Assembly: GCF_042432495.1 (NCBI RefSeq) | Contig: NZ_JBHLXC010000015.1 | Coordinates: 120,300-184,299, forward strand | Direction of reading: 5' to 3' | DNA length: 64,000 nt | Origin: Pseudochelatococcus lubricantis | Lineage (GTDB): Bacteria > Pseudomonadota > Alphaproteobacteria > Rhizobiales > Beijerinckiaceae | In this document: positions 23,780-31,966 of the stretch, in pieces | Layout of the letters: every line of letters starts with the position of its first letter | How positions within the stretch are numbered: the first letter of the stretch is position 1 | Translations under genes and position numbers: made by a program | The notes under the pieces: model-generated | What the model saw: the letters and a program-made list of their open reading frames with translations, nothing else | What the model was told of the DNA's origin: nothing | Database searches by the model: none

Positions 23780-26732
23780 GGAGCTTCTCGTTGGCTGGAT
23801 CGACGAACACCGGATCGCACAGGACGGCGGGCGTGGTCTCGCCCATCAGGCCGTTCCAGACGACAATTTCCTCGCCGTGGCGCTCCGGCCCGTTCCTGAC
23901 GAGCGCGAGGCCGATCGTGGACCCGACATGCGGCGAGAAGGCGCTGGAGCTGACGTAGCCCTGATCGTTCTCCAGCGTCGCCTCGGTGCCTTTCGCGAGG
24001 ATATGCGCCCCCGTGCGAAACGTGGCGGCGGGATCGAGCGGCTTCACACCCACAAGACGCAGCCGGTCGGGGGCCGTCAGGCCTTCGCGGTGGACCATCG
24101 CCTTGCCGATGAAGTCAGCCTTCGTCGGGGAGACCATTTTCCCGAAGCCGAGATCGGCCGGCACCACCGTGCCGTTGATCTCGTTATGGGTGACATGGCC
24201 CTTCTCGATGCGCAGCACGCCGAGCGCCTCGATGCCATAGGCACAGATGTGCGCCTCCCCCGCTTCCATCAGTGCGTCGGCGACGCTTTCGCCGAAGCCC
24301 GCCGGAACGGCGATCTCGTAGGCGAGTTCGCCCGAGAAGGAGATGCGGAACAGCCGCCCGCGCAGCGCCCCGCCGAACAGGGACACCTCCCTTGCGGCGA
24401 GGAACGGAAAGGCTTCGCCGGAGATGTCCTCGTCGACGATCGCTTGCAGGATGGTCCGCGCCTTCGGCCCGGCGATCGCCATCTGCGCCCATTGATCCGT
24501 CACCGAGGCGAGGCGCACGTCGAGGTCCGGCCACAAGGCCTGCGCGCAGAATTCCAGATGGTTCATGACGCCGGCCGCATAGGCCGTCGTGGTGGTCATG
24601 AAGAAGTGATTATCTCCCAGCCGGCTCGTGGTGCCGTCGTCATAGATCATGCCGTCCTCGCGCAGCATCAGTCCGTAGCGCGCGCGGCCCACAGGCAGCT
24701 TGAGGAAGGCGTTGGCGTAGACGCGGTTGAGGAACTCGGCTGCGTCCCGGCCGTGGATCTCGATCTTGCCGAGCATGGAGACGTCGCAGAGCCCGGCGTT
24801 GAGGCGGACGTTACGCACTTCCCGGTCAACGCTCTCGCGCCAGGTCTTTTCTCCCGCGCGCGGGAACCAGGCGGAACGATACCACAGGCCCGTCTCCACG
24901 AACGTCGCGCCGTGCTTCGCCGCCCAGTCGTGCAGGGGTGACTTGCGCACCGGCTGGAAGTGCTTTCCGTGCGAGGCGCCGGTCAGCGCGCCGAAGGAAA
25001 CCGGCGTGTAGAAGGGCCGGAATGTCGTGGTGCCGACCTCGGCCGGCGACACGCCGCGCGCCTCGGCCAGCAACCCGATGGCGTTGATGTTGGAGAGCTT
25101 TCCCTGGTCGGTGGCCATGCCGTTGGTGGTATAGCGCTTGGCAAGCTCCACATGGCCATATCCTTCCCGGACGGCCAGCTTCAGGTCCTTGAGGCCGACG
25201 TCGTTCTGGAAGTCCACGAACGCCTTGCCCCGGATGCCGGGCACGGACCACAGCGGTTTGCCGGCATCGCCCGTACCCTCGCCGGCAACCGGACCGAAGA
25301 CCGCGGGCTGCGCGGCGCGCCCGAGAAGTCCGGCCAGCCGGGCGGCGTGCCCGGCGCCGTCGGCAAGGCAGGCGGACAATGATCCGACGCCGGCAGCGGA
25401 ACCCGCAAGCGTCAGCCCCTCGGTGTCTTGAGGCGCGAGAAACGCCCCGTGCGCGTCCGACCAGATGGGCCTGCCGCCACGGTGGCAGGCAAGATGGATG
25501 ACCGGGCTGAACCCACCCGACATGGCGAGCGCATCGACGTCGAGCGTCTCGTTGCGTCCGTCGACGGCGATCGTCACGCCGGCAAGCGCCTTGCCGCCCT
25601 TCGCATCGCGGACAAGGCCGCCCTTGATAACGCGCGCGGAGCCGCCGCCGACCGGGCTTCCTTCCCGGCGGCTGTCGACGATGGCCGCCACGCCGACGCC
25701 GGCGGCCTCCAGATCGGTCGCGAGCCGATAGCCGCTGTCGTTGGTTGTGAAGACAGCAACGCTCTTGCCGGGGGCGACGGCATGGCGGTTCAGGTAGGTG
25801 CGCATCGCGCCCGCCATCATCACGCCGGGAATGTCGTTGCCGCCGAAGACGATGGGCCGCTCCTCGCTGCCCGTGGCGAGGATGGCCTGCGTTGCCGCGA
25901 TGCGCCACAGCCGCTCGACCGGAGGACCGGCGCACAGTTCCGCGACATGCTTCTGCACCCGCTCGACGGCGCCGAAGACATTGCCGTCGTACCAGCCGAA
26001 AACGGTGGTGCGCGCCAGAACCCGCACGTTGGGCAGGCTGTGAAGCTCCGCCGCGATGTCCGCCGCGAGCTGCGGCGCGGGCCGGTCGCCGATCGTGGCG
26101 GTCTCGGACAGCAGCGATCCGCCGGGCAGCGCCCCTTCGTCGGCGAGGATGACGCGCAGTCCGGCGCGTCCTGCGGTAAGGGCGGCGGCGAGGCCCGCCG
26201 GTCCCGCGCCGATGATCAGCAGGTCGCAATGCGCCCAGCATTTTTCATAGCCGTCGGGATCGGCCTCCCGGGTCGCCCGGCCAAGACCGGCCGCCTTGCG
26301 GATGACGGGTTCGTAGACCTTCTCCCAGAAGCCGGCCGGCCACATGAAGGTCTTGTAGTAGAAACCCGCGCCCAGAAACGGCGACAGCATGCCGTTGACC
26401 GCGCCGATATCGAAATCGAGCGACGGCCACCGGTTCTGGCTGCGCGCGACGAGGCCGTCGTACAGCTCCTGCACCGTTGCGCGGGTGTTCGGCTCGGTGC
26501 GCCCGTCGCGGCCGATGGTGACGAGCGCGTTCGGCTCGGCCGCGCCCGCCGTCAGGATGCCGCGCGGGCGGTGATACTTGAAGCTGCGGCCGACAAGGCG
26601 CTGGCCGTTGGCGAGCAGGGCCGAGGCCAGCGTGTCGCCCGCGAAGCCCTGCATTTTCCTGCCGTCGAAGGTGAAGGACAGGGGCCGGGAGCGATCGATG
26701 AGGCCGCCCGTGGACAAGCGGAACCGGTTCAT
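23772..26732 (-). CDS. mgdC: N-methylglutamate dehydrogenase subunit C / sarcosine oxidase alpha-subunit family
   Basis: 986 aa, the usual size of the large subunit. The N-terminus resembles a ferredoxin-like domain (MQGFAGDTLASALLANGQRLVGRSFKYHRPRGI). The NAD-binding motif is LLIIGAGPAGLAAALTAGRAGLRVIL at ~residue 172. The C-terminal ~380 residues form a GcvT/aminomethyltransferase-like folate domain (DVSMLGKIEIHGRDAAEFLNRVYANAF, then GFGKMVSPTKADFIGK). The subunit handles NAD and folate chemistry: the methyl group of N-methylglutamate is oxidised and trapped as methylene-tetrahydrofolate. It overlaps the delta-subunit gene by 4 bp and the gamma-subunit gene by 8 bp. Confidence 0.93.
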   Translation of the reverse strand: MNRFRLSTGGLIDRSRPLSFTFDGRKMQGFAGDTLASALLANGQRLVGRSFKYHRPRGILTAGAAEPNALVTIGRDGRTEPNTRATVQELYDGLVARSQNRWPSLDFDIGAVNGMLSPFLGAGFYYKTFMWPAGFWEKVYEPVIRKAAGLGRATREADPDGYEKCWAHCDLLIIGAGPAGLAAALTAGRAGLRVILADEGALPGGSLLSETATIGDRPAPQLAADIAAELHSLPNVRVLARTTVFGWYDGNVFGAVERVQKHVAELCAGPPVERLWRIAATQAILATGSEERPIVFGGNDIPGVMMAGAMRTYLNRHAVAPGKSVAVFTTNDSGYRLATDLEAAGVGVAAIVDSRREGSPVGGGSARVIKGGLVRDAKGGKALAGVTIAVDGRNETLDVDALAMSGGFSPVIHLACHRGGRPIWSDAHGAFLAPQDTEGLTLAGSAAGVGSLSACLADGAGHAARLAGLLGRAAQPAVFGPVAGEGTGDAGKPLWSVPGIRGKAFVDFQNDVGLKDLKLAVREGYGHVELAKRYTTNGMATDQGKLSNINAIGLLAEARGVSPAEVGTTTFRPFYTPVSFGALTGASHGKHFQPVRKSPLHDWAAKHGATFVETGLWYRSAWFPRAGEKTWRESVDREVRNVRLNAGLCDVSMLGKIEIHGRDAAEFLNRVYANAFLKLPVGRARYGLMLREDGMIYDDGTTSRLGDNHFFMTTTTAYAAGVMNHLEFCAQALWPDLDVRLASVTDQWAQMAIAGPKARTILQAIVDEDISGEAFPFLAAREVSLFGGALRGRLFRISFSGELAYEIAVPAGFGESVADALMEAGEAHICAYGIEALGVLRIEKGHVTHNEINGTVVPADLGFGKMVSPTKADFIGKAMVHREGLTAPDRLRLVGVKPLDPAATFRTGAHILAKGTEATLENDQGYVSSSAFSPHVGSTIGLALVRNGPERHGEEIVVWNGLMGETTPAVLCDPVFVDPANEKLHA

Positions 26733-27001
26733 GCCTTTCCTCCCTTTCCTGCGGCGGCGTCCTCTGCGCCGGTCACGTCGTGCGTCGCCGTGTTGCGGCT
26801 GACGACGAGCCAGCGCCGGCAGCCGGATGTATGGTGCCAGTACTCGCGGTAGGCGCCGCGCGGGTTGTCGCGCAGGTAGACATAGTCCATCCAGGCCGCC
26901 TGCCCCGCGTCCGGGCCGGGGCGCTCAAGCGCCGCGCCCTTGATGGTGAATTCTTCCTTCGGTCGCCGTCCGCAATGGGGACAGGGGATGAGGCTCGCCA
27001 T
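26729..27001 (-). CDS. mgdB: N-methylglutamate dehydrogenase subunit B / sarcosine oxidase delta-subunit family
   Basis: 90 aa with the zinc-binding pattern of SoxD: CPHCGRRPKEEF near the N-terminus and the conserved DYVYLRDNPRGAYREYWHHTSGCRRWLVVSRNTATHDV further on, supplying His and Cys ligands. It is the smallest subunit of the heterotetramer. It is placed between the beta- and alpha-subunit genes, 42 bp from the former and overlapping the latter by 4 bp, the standard soxBDAG / mgdABCD order. Confidence 0.93.
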   Translation of the reverse strand: MASLIPCPHCGRRPKEEFTIKGAALERPGPDAGQAAWMDYVYLRDNPRGAYREYWHHTSGCRRWLVVSRNTATHDVTGAEDAAAGKGGKA

Positions 27002-27043
27002 GGACGATATTCCTTGTCTCGTTCCAGAGATGCATCGCAGACA

Positions 27044-28294
27044 TCAATGCAAATTCGGCTGCGCGCCCTGCCCTTTTTCGTCGATCAGGTAGCCGCGCTC
27101 GAAGCGGTCGAGCCGCATCTGCCGCGTGGTCTCGTGCGGCTCCCCTTTCGCGATGAGATGCGCGAAGCAATAGCCGGAGGCGGGCGTCGCCTTGAAGCCG
27201 CCGTAGCACCAGCCGGCGTTGAGATAGAGATTGTCGCGGTGGACACGGTCGATGATCGGCGAACCGTCCATCGACATGTCCATGACGCCTCCCCAGGATC
27301 GCAGCACCCGCACGCGCGACAGCGCCGGGATCAGGGCCTTGCCGGCCTCGGCGACGTGCTCGACGGTCGCGAGGTTGCCACGCTGGGCATATGAATTGTA
27401 GCCGTCGATGTCGCCGCCGAAGACGAGGCCTCCCTTGTCCGACTGCGAGACGTAGAAATGCCCCGCGCCGAAGGTGACGACGCAGTCGATGAACGGCTTC
27501 AGGGCCTCGGAGACGAATGCCTGCAGCACATGGCTCTCGACGGGCAGCCTGAGCCCGGCCATCTGCGCCACCTGCGAGGAATTGCCGGCCGCGGCGAGCG
27601 CCAGCCTGTCGCAGCCGATAAAGCCCTGCGTGGTTTCGACGCCGGTGACCCGGTTGCCGTCCTGGCGGACGCCGGTGACCTCGCAGTTCTGGACGATGTC
27701 AACACCGCGGCTATCGGCGCCGCGCGCATAGCCCCACGCGACCGCGTCGTGCCGCACCGTGCCGCCGCGCCGCTGGATCAGCCCGCCCTGAATGGGGAAG
27801 CGGGCATTGTCGAAATCGAGGAACGGCAACACGGCCCTGATGGCATCGCGGTCCAGCAGCTCGGCATCGACACCGTGGAGCCGCATGGCGTTGCCGCGCC
27901 GCACATAGGCATCGCGCTGGGCGTCGGAATGGTACAGGTTGACGACGCCCCGCTGGGAAACCATCGCATTGAAGTTGAAATCCTGCTCCAATCCCTCCCA
28001 GAGCTTCATGGACAGCTCGTAGAACGGATTGTTGCCGGACAGGAGATAGTTGGAGCGGATGATGGTCGTGTTGCGGCCGACATTACCCGAGCCGATGTAG
28101 TTCTTCTCCAGCACCGCCACGTTGGTGATGCCGAACTCCTTCGCGAGGTAGTAGGCCGTCGCGAGCCCGTGCCCGCCGCCGCCGACGATGACGACGTCGT
28201 AATGCGGCCTCGGCTGCGGCTGGCGCCATGCCGGCCTCCAGCCCGCATTGCCCCGCAGGCCGTTCAGAAGAATCGAAAGTGCCGAATAGCGCAT
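27044..28294 (-). CDS. mgdA: N-methylglutamate dehydrogenase subunit A / sarcosine oxidase beta-subunit family
   Basis: 416 aa from ATG 28294; upstream in-frame starts lack family similarity. The FAD-binding motif VVIVGGGGHGLATAYYLAKE starts near residue 34, and GSGNVGRNTTIIRSNY is the conserved flavin-attachment region of the DAO family. The C-terminus (LRSWGGVMDMSMDGSPIIDR, NAGWCYGGFKATPASG) is typical of SoxB. This subunit carries the amine-oxidation site. It is the first gene of the leftward operon and is divergent from the glxA-type regulator, with an inverted repeat in the 87-bp gap. Confidence 0.94.
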   Translation of the reverse strand: MRYSALSILLNGLRGNAGWRPAWRQPQPRPHYDVVIVGGGGHGLATAYYLAKEFGITNVAVLEKNYIGSGNVGRNTTIIRSNYLLSGNNPFYELSMKLWEGLEQDFNFNAMVSQRGVVNLYHSDAQRDAYVRRGNAMRLHGVDAELLDRDAIRAVLPFLDFDNARFPIQGGLIQRRGGTVRHDAVAWGYARGADSRGVDIVQNCEVTGVRQDGNRVTGVETTQGFIGCDRLALAAAGNSSQVAQMAGLRLPVESHVLQAFVSEALKPFIDCVVTFGAGHFYVSQSDKGGLVFGGDIDGYNSYAQRGNLATVEHVAEAGKALIPALSRVRVLRSWGGVMDMSMDGSPIIDRVHRDNLYLNAGWCYGGFKATPASGYCFAHLIAKGEPHETTRQMRLDRFERGYLIDEKGQGAQPNLH

Positions 28295-28337
28295 CTGCAA
28301 GATCCCGGTTGATATCCTTTGATAGGACGGCAGAAAC

Positions 28338-28367
28338 ATTTTTCGTTACACACAAGGGACGAAAAAT
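28338..28367. promoter_or_regulatory. Inverted repeat in the mgdA-glxA divergent promoter region
   Basis: ATTTTTCGT (28338-28346) and ACGAAAAAT (28359-28367) are perfect 9-bp arms separated by 12 bp, so their centres are 21 bp (two helical turns) apart. The site is midway between the divergent starts at 28294 and 28382 and can serve both promoters. The geometry suits a dimeric AraC/GlxA-type or XRE regulator encoded next door. Confidence 0.6.
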
Positions 28368-28381
28368 TATATAAAAGAGAC

Positions 28382-29341
28382 ATGAAGCAGAATCCTTTCC
28401 ACCTGACGCAGCCGATCGGCTTCATTCTGCTGCCGGGGTTCGCGCTGATGTCCTATGCGTCCGCGACTGAACCGTTGCGGGCGGCCAACATGCTCGCCGG
28501 CAGTGCGCTTTACGAAATCGTGGCGCTCTCGCCTGACGGCGCGCCCGTCCCGTCCTCGTCCGGCGCGACCGTTCCCAGCCGGCCGCTTGGCCAGGATGCC
28601 CACGATGCGTTGCATACGGTCTTCGTCTGCGCTGGCGGCCAACCGGGAGAATGGCGCTATCCGCAGGTGCATGCGACCTTGCGGACTCTGGCGCGCAGCG
28701 GCGTACGAATCGGCGGAATTTCCGGCGGGCCGTATCTGCTCGCCGCCGCCGGCCTGCTAGACGGCCGGGATTTCACCATCCATTGGGAGCATGCCCCGGC
28801 GCTGATCGAGGCGTTTCCGCATCTGGTTCCCCGCCAGGCGCGATTCGTGCTCGACGGCAACCGCATCACCTGCGGCGGCGGCGTCGCGCCCCTCGACATG
28901 ATGCATGCGCTCATCGCCGAGCGGATGGGAGCGGACTTCGCGCGGCGTGTCAGCGACTGGTACCTCCACACGGCGGTCGCGGAGCCGGCGGCACCCCAGC
29001 GGGCCTCGGCGGCGGAGCGCTTCGGTGTGCATCACCCTGCCCTGCTCAATGTCCTCGCGAAGATGGAGGCGACGATCGAGCAGCCGCTGGGCCGGGACTC
29101 GATGGCGGTTTTCGCGGGCATCAGCCCGCGGCACCTCGACCGGCTGTTCGCCGATCACCTCGGCCGGGGTTTTCTGGAGACCTACCGCACGATCCGCCTG
29201 CAGCACGCACGCAGGCTGCTGCAGCAAAGCCCCCTGTCGATCTCGGAAATCGCCTTTGCGACAGGCTTTTCAAGCGCGGCGCATTTCTCGACGGCCTACC
29301 GGCGGCTGTTCGCGCATCCACCAGGCCAGGAACGCAGTTAA
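28382..29341 (+). CDS. GlxA-family AraC regulator with DJ-1/GATase1-like sensor domain
   Basis: 319 aa from ATG 28382. The first ~190 residues are a DJ-1/PfpI-like domain (IGFILLPGFALMSYASATEPLRAANML, then GGISGGPYLLAAAGLLDGRDFTIHWE) lacking the catalytic Cys in the elbow. The C-terminal 100 residues are an AraC domain (GRDSMAVFAGISPRHLDRLFADHLGRGFLETYRTIRLQHARRLLQQS, then ISEIAFATGFSSAAHFSTAYRRLF). Members such as GbdR, SouR and CdhR regulate methylated-amine catabolism. It lies between the divergent mgd and mgs units and is the likely specific activator; its inducer may be N-methylglutamate or a methylamine. Confidence 0.92.
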   Translation: MKQNPFHLTQPIGFILLPGFALMSYASATEPLRAANMLAGSALYEIVALSPDGAPVPSSSGATVPSRPLGQDAHDALHTVFVCAGGQPGEWRYPQVHATLRTLARSGVRIGGISGGPYLLAAAGLLDGRDFTIHWEHAPALIEAFPHLVPRQARFVLDGNRITCGGGVAPLDMMHALIAERMGADFARRVSDWYLHTAVAEPAAPQRASAAERFGVHHPALLNVLAKMEATIEQPLGRDSMAVFAGISPRHLDRLFADHLGRGFLETYRTIRLQHARRLLQQSPLSISEIAFATGFSSAAHFSTAYRRLFAHPPGQERS

Positions 29342-29403
29342 TTTTCCTGTCAGTTGAATTCTTTTCACTATAAAGATAAAATGATCTTTTTGCCGGAGCG
29401 ATC

Positions 29404-30111
29404 ATGACACAGACCACAGCAAGGCGGCAGGGCGCGAAGGATGCCACGAAGGATAAATTGCCGGCCATCGAGCCGCATGCCGGTTTCGGCCAAGATCCGC
29501 ATGCGGTGCGCGAGCCGCAGGTCAACAATCTGGAGATGGCGATCGGGCATGAGGTGCGCGCCTATCGCAAGAAGCTCGGCCTCACGGTTACAGACCTCGC
29601 GGCGGCGACGGGCATGTCCGTCGGCATGCTGTCCAAGATCGAGAATGGCAACATCTCGCCGTCGCTGACGACGCTGCAGGTGCTGTCGAAAGCACTCGGC
29701 GTGCCGCTGACGGCATTCTTCAGGCGCTTCGAGGAACCGCGCAACGCGACCTTCGTCAAGGCCGGCGAAGGGCTCAACATCGAGCGCCGGGGGACGCGCG
29801 CCGGCCACCAGTATAGCTTGCTCGGCCACATCGACAACAATTCGAGCGGCGTCACGGTCGAGCCCTATCTCATCACGCTGACCACGGAATCCGACGTGTT
29901 CCCGACCTTCCAGCATGAAGGCATGGAGTTCCTCTACATGCTGGAGGGCGAGGTCATCTACCGCCACGCGGACAAGCTCTATCCGATGAACCCGGGCGAC
30001 AGCCTGTTCTTCGACGCCGATGCGCCGCACGGGCCGGAGGTGCTTGTCAGGCTGCCGGCGCGCTACCTGTCGATCATCTCCTATCCCCACAGGCGCACGA
30101 CCGGGGATTGA
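29404..30111 (+). CDS. XRE-family regulator with C-terminal cupin
   Basis: 235 aa. The helix-turn-helix spans about residues 45-105 (AIGHEVRAYRKKLGLTVTDLAAATGMSVGMLSKIENGNISPSLTTLQVLSKALGV). The C-terminal cupin contains QHEGMEFLYMLEGEVIYRHADKLYPMNPGDSLFFDADAPHGPEVL, with probable metal-binding His/Glu. XRE-cupin regulators sense small metabolites and frequently sit in amine or amino-acid catabolic islands. It follows the glxA-type gene by 62 bp and precedes mgsA by 96 bp. It may bind the 18-bp motif found upstream of mgsA and dmmD. Confidence 0.93.
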   Translation: MTQTTARRQGAKDATKDKLPAIEPHAGFGQDPHAVREPQVNNLEMAIGHEVRAYRKKLGLTVTDLAAATGMSVGMLSKIENGNISPSLTTLQVLSKALGVPLTAFFRRFEEPRNATFVKAGEGLNIERRGTRAGHQYSLLGHIDNNSSGVTVEPYLITLTTESDVFPTFQHEGMEFLYMLEGEVIYRHADKLYPMNPGDSLFFDADAPHGPEVLVRLPARYLSIISYPHRRTTGD

Positions 30112-30123
30112 TAAATTGCCTTA

Positions 30124-30141
30124 GAAGAAAAATTTATTCTC
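30124..30141 (+). promoter_or_regulatory. Shared 18-bp motif upstream of mgsA
   Basis: GAAGAAAAATTTATTCTC lies 84 bp upstream of the mgsA start, just past the XRE stop. A copy with 15 of 18 identities occurs 27 bp upstream of dmmD (36734-36751). The outer bases GA(A)..TTC are dyad symmetric. A common regulator site for both transcription units is the simplest reading. Confidence 0.5.
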
Positions 30142-30207
30142 TGTAATTGACCCGGCCATTGCCGCGTGCTAGCTCTTGTTCATCAACGAACGGAGGTTGC
30201 AGGGACC

Positions 30208-31110
30208 ATGTGCGGCATTGTCGGACTATTCTTGAAGGACCGGACGCTGGAGCCGAGACTCGGCGACATGCTGTCCGACATGTTGATCGCGATGACGGAT
30301 CGCGGTCCGGATTCCGCCGGCATCGCGATCTACCGCCCGTCGCCGGAAGGAAAGACCAAGCTCACGCTGCAATCCGCGTCGCCGGAAACGGACTTCGCCG
30401 ACCTGCGCGGCGAGCTGCTTGAGGCCGGCATCGCGGCGTCGGTCACGGTCAGAAGCACCCACGCGGTTCTGGAGACCGACGCGACGGCGGAAAAGGTGCG
30501 CGCCTTCCTCGCCGCCCGCAGGCCGGCCGTCCGCGTCACGGGCACGGGCCGCAGCATCGAACTCTACAAGGAGACCGGCCTGCCGAAAGACGTCGTCGAG
30601 CGGTTCGGTGTCCGCGGCATGGGCGGCACCCACGGCGTCGGCCACACCCGCATGGCGACGGAATCCGCCGTGACGACACTCGGCGCGCACCCCTTCTCGA
30701 CCGGCGCCGACCAGTGCCTGGTCCACAACGGGTCGCTCTCCAACCACAGCAATCTGCGCCGCACGCTGGCGCATGAAGGCATCAAGCTCGAAAGCCAGAA
30801 CGATTCCGAAGTCGCGGCCGCTTATCTGACGGCGGAGATGGCAAGGGGCAAGGATCTGGGCGAGGCGCTGAACAGCGCGCTGGACGATCTGGACGGTTTC
30901 TTCACCTTCGTCGTCGGCACGCAATCCGGCTTCGGCGTGGTGCGCGACCCGATCGCCTGCAAGCCCGCCGTCATGGCTGAAACCGACCGGTACGTCGCTT
31001 TCGGCTCCGAATATCGCGCGCTCGTTAACCTGCCCGGCATCGAGAACGCCCGCGTGTGGGAGCCGGAACCGGCCACCGTCTATTTCTGGGATCACGAGAA
31101 GGCAGCCTGA
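30208..31110 (+). CDS. mgsA: N-methylglutamate synthase subunit A / GlxB-type glutamine amidotransferase
   Basis: 300 aa from ATG 30208, with GGAGGTTGCAGGGACC upstream. It begins MCGIVGLF, so after Met removal Cys is the N-terminal nucleophile of a class II amidotransferase. TDRGPDSAG, GHTRMATESAVTTLGAHPF, CLVHNGSLSNHSNLRRTL and QNDSEVAAAYL are the conserved glutaminase motifs of this fold. In mgsABC the three genes together correspond to separate domains of glutamate synthase; MgsABC makes N-methylglutamate from gamma-glutamylmethylamide and 2-oxoglutarate. It is the first of a rightward gene set with gaps of 56-120 bp. Confidence 0.92.
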   Translation: MCGIVGLFLKDRTLEPRLGDMLSDMLIAMTDRGPDSAGIAIYRPSPEGKTKLTLQSASPETDFADLRGELLEAGIAASVTVRSTHAVLETDATAEKVRAFLAARRPAVRVTGTGRSIELYKETGLPKDVVERFGVRGMGGTHGVGHTRMATESAVTTLGAHPFSTGADQCLVHNGSLSNHSNLRRTLAHEGIKLESQNDSEVAAAYLTAEMARGKDLGEALNSALDDLDGFFTFVVGTQSGFGVVRDPIACKPAVMAETDRYVAFGSEYRALVNLPGIENARVWEPEPATVYFWDHEKAA

Positions 31111-31166
31111 TTTCCTGCCGGGGCAAGTGTTCATCAGGAAATTGTAGTCAGAGGGAAGTACAATAC

Positions 31167-31853
31167 ATGCCTGTCTTTGATCTCTCCACGACGCCGCTGC
31201 GCGAGTTCAACAGCGCGCTGCGCAATATCCCGGAAGGGAGCAACGATTTCTCGTTCGAGGTGCTCAATCCGCGCGGCAGCCACGCCGTCGCCGCCGGCAT
31301 CGACACGCCCGTCACCGTCGATGTTCAAGGGTCCGTCGGCTATTACTGCGCCGGCATGAACGACGGCGGTATCGTCACGGTTCACGGTTCCGCCGGGCCG
31401 GGCGTGGCCGAGAACATGATGTCGGGCACAGTCGTCGTCGAGGGCGACGCGAGCCAGTACGCCGGTGCGACCGGCCGGGGCGGCCTTCTCGTCATCAGGG
31501 GCAACGCCTCTTCGCGCTGCGGCATCTCGATGAAGGGCATCGACATCGTCGTCCTCGGCAACATCGGACATATGTCTGCGTTCATGGGGCAGTCGGGGCA
31601 CCTTGTCGTCCTCGGCGATGCCGGAGAGGCGCTGGGCGATTCCCTCTACGAGGCGAAGCTCTTCGTTCGCGGGAAGGTAAAAAGCCTCGGCGCCGACTGC
31701 GTCGAGAAGGATATGCGCCCGGAGCATCTCGCGAAGCTCGCCGAACTGCTCGAAAAGGCCGGCGTCAGCGGCGTGAGGCCGGAGGAGTTCAAGCGCTACG
31801 GCTCGGCCCGCAAACTCTACAACTTCAACATCGACAACGCGGACGCCTACTGA
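31167..31853 (+). CDS. mgsB: N-methylglutamate synthase subunit B / GlxC, GXGXG glutamate-synthase domain protein
   Basis: 228 aa from ATG 31167 (GAGGGAAG upstream). It is built of repeated right-handed beta-helix turns of the GXGXG domain of large-subunit glutamate synthase: VQGSVGYYCAGMNDGGIVTVHGSAGPGVAENMMSGTVVVEGDASQYAGATGRGGLLVIRGNASSRCGISMKG. The domain is structural in glutamate synthase. It corresponds to Rhizobium GlxC and MgsB. It is placed between the amidotransferase and FMN-synthase subunits, as in known mgsABC clusters. Confidence 0.92.
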   Translation: MPVFDLSTTPLREFNSALRNIPEGSNDFSFEVLNPRGSHAVAAGIDTPVTVDVQGSVGYYCAGMNDGGIVTVHGSAGPGVAENMMSGTVVVEGDASQYAGATGRGGLLVIRGNASSRCGISMKGIDIVVLGNIGHMSAFMGQSGHLVVLGDAGEALGDSLYEAKLFVRGKVKSLGADCVEKDMRPEHLAKLAELLEKAGVSGVRPEEFKRYGSARKLYNFNIDNADAY

Positions 31854-31966
31854 CGCCGCGACGGGATGAGCTACCGGCGAACGCCCATCCCGCGCCGCAG
31901 CCGTCGACGCACAGTTTTTGTCCAGAACGGTGCCCGTTTTCCGGGATCATGCTTCAGGGATATGCC

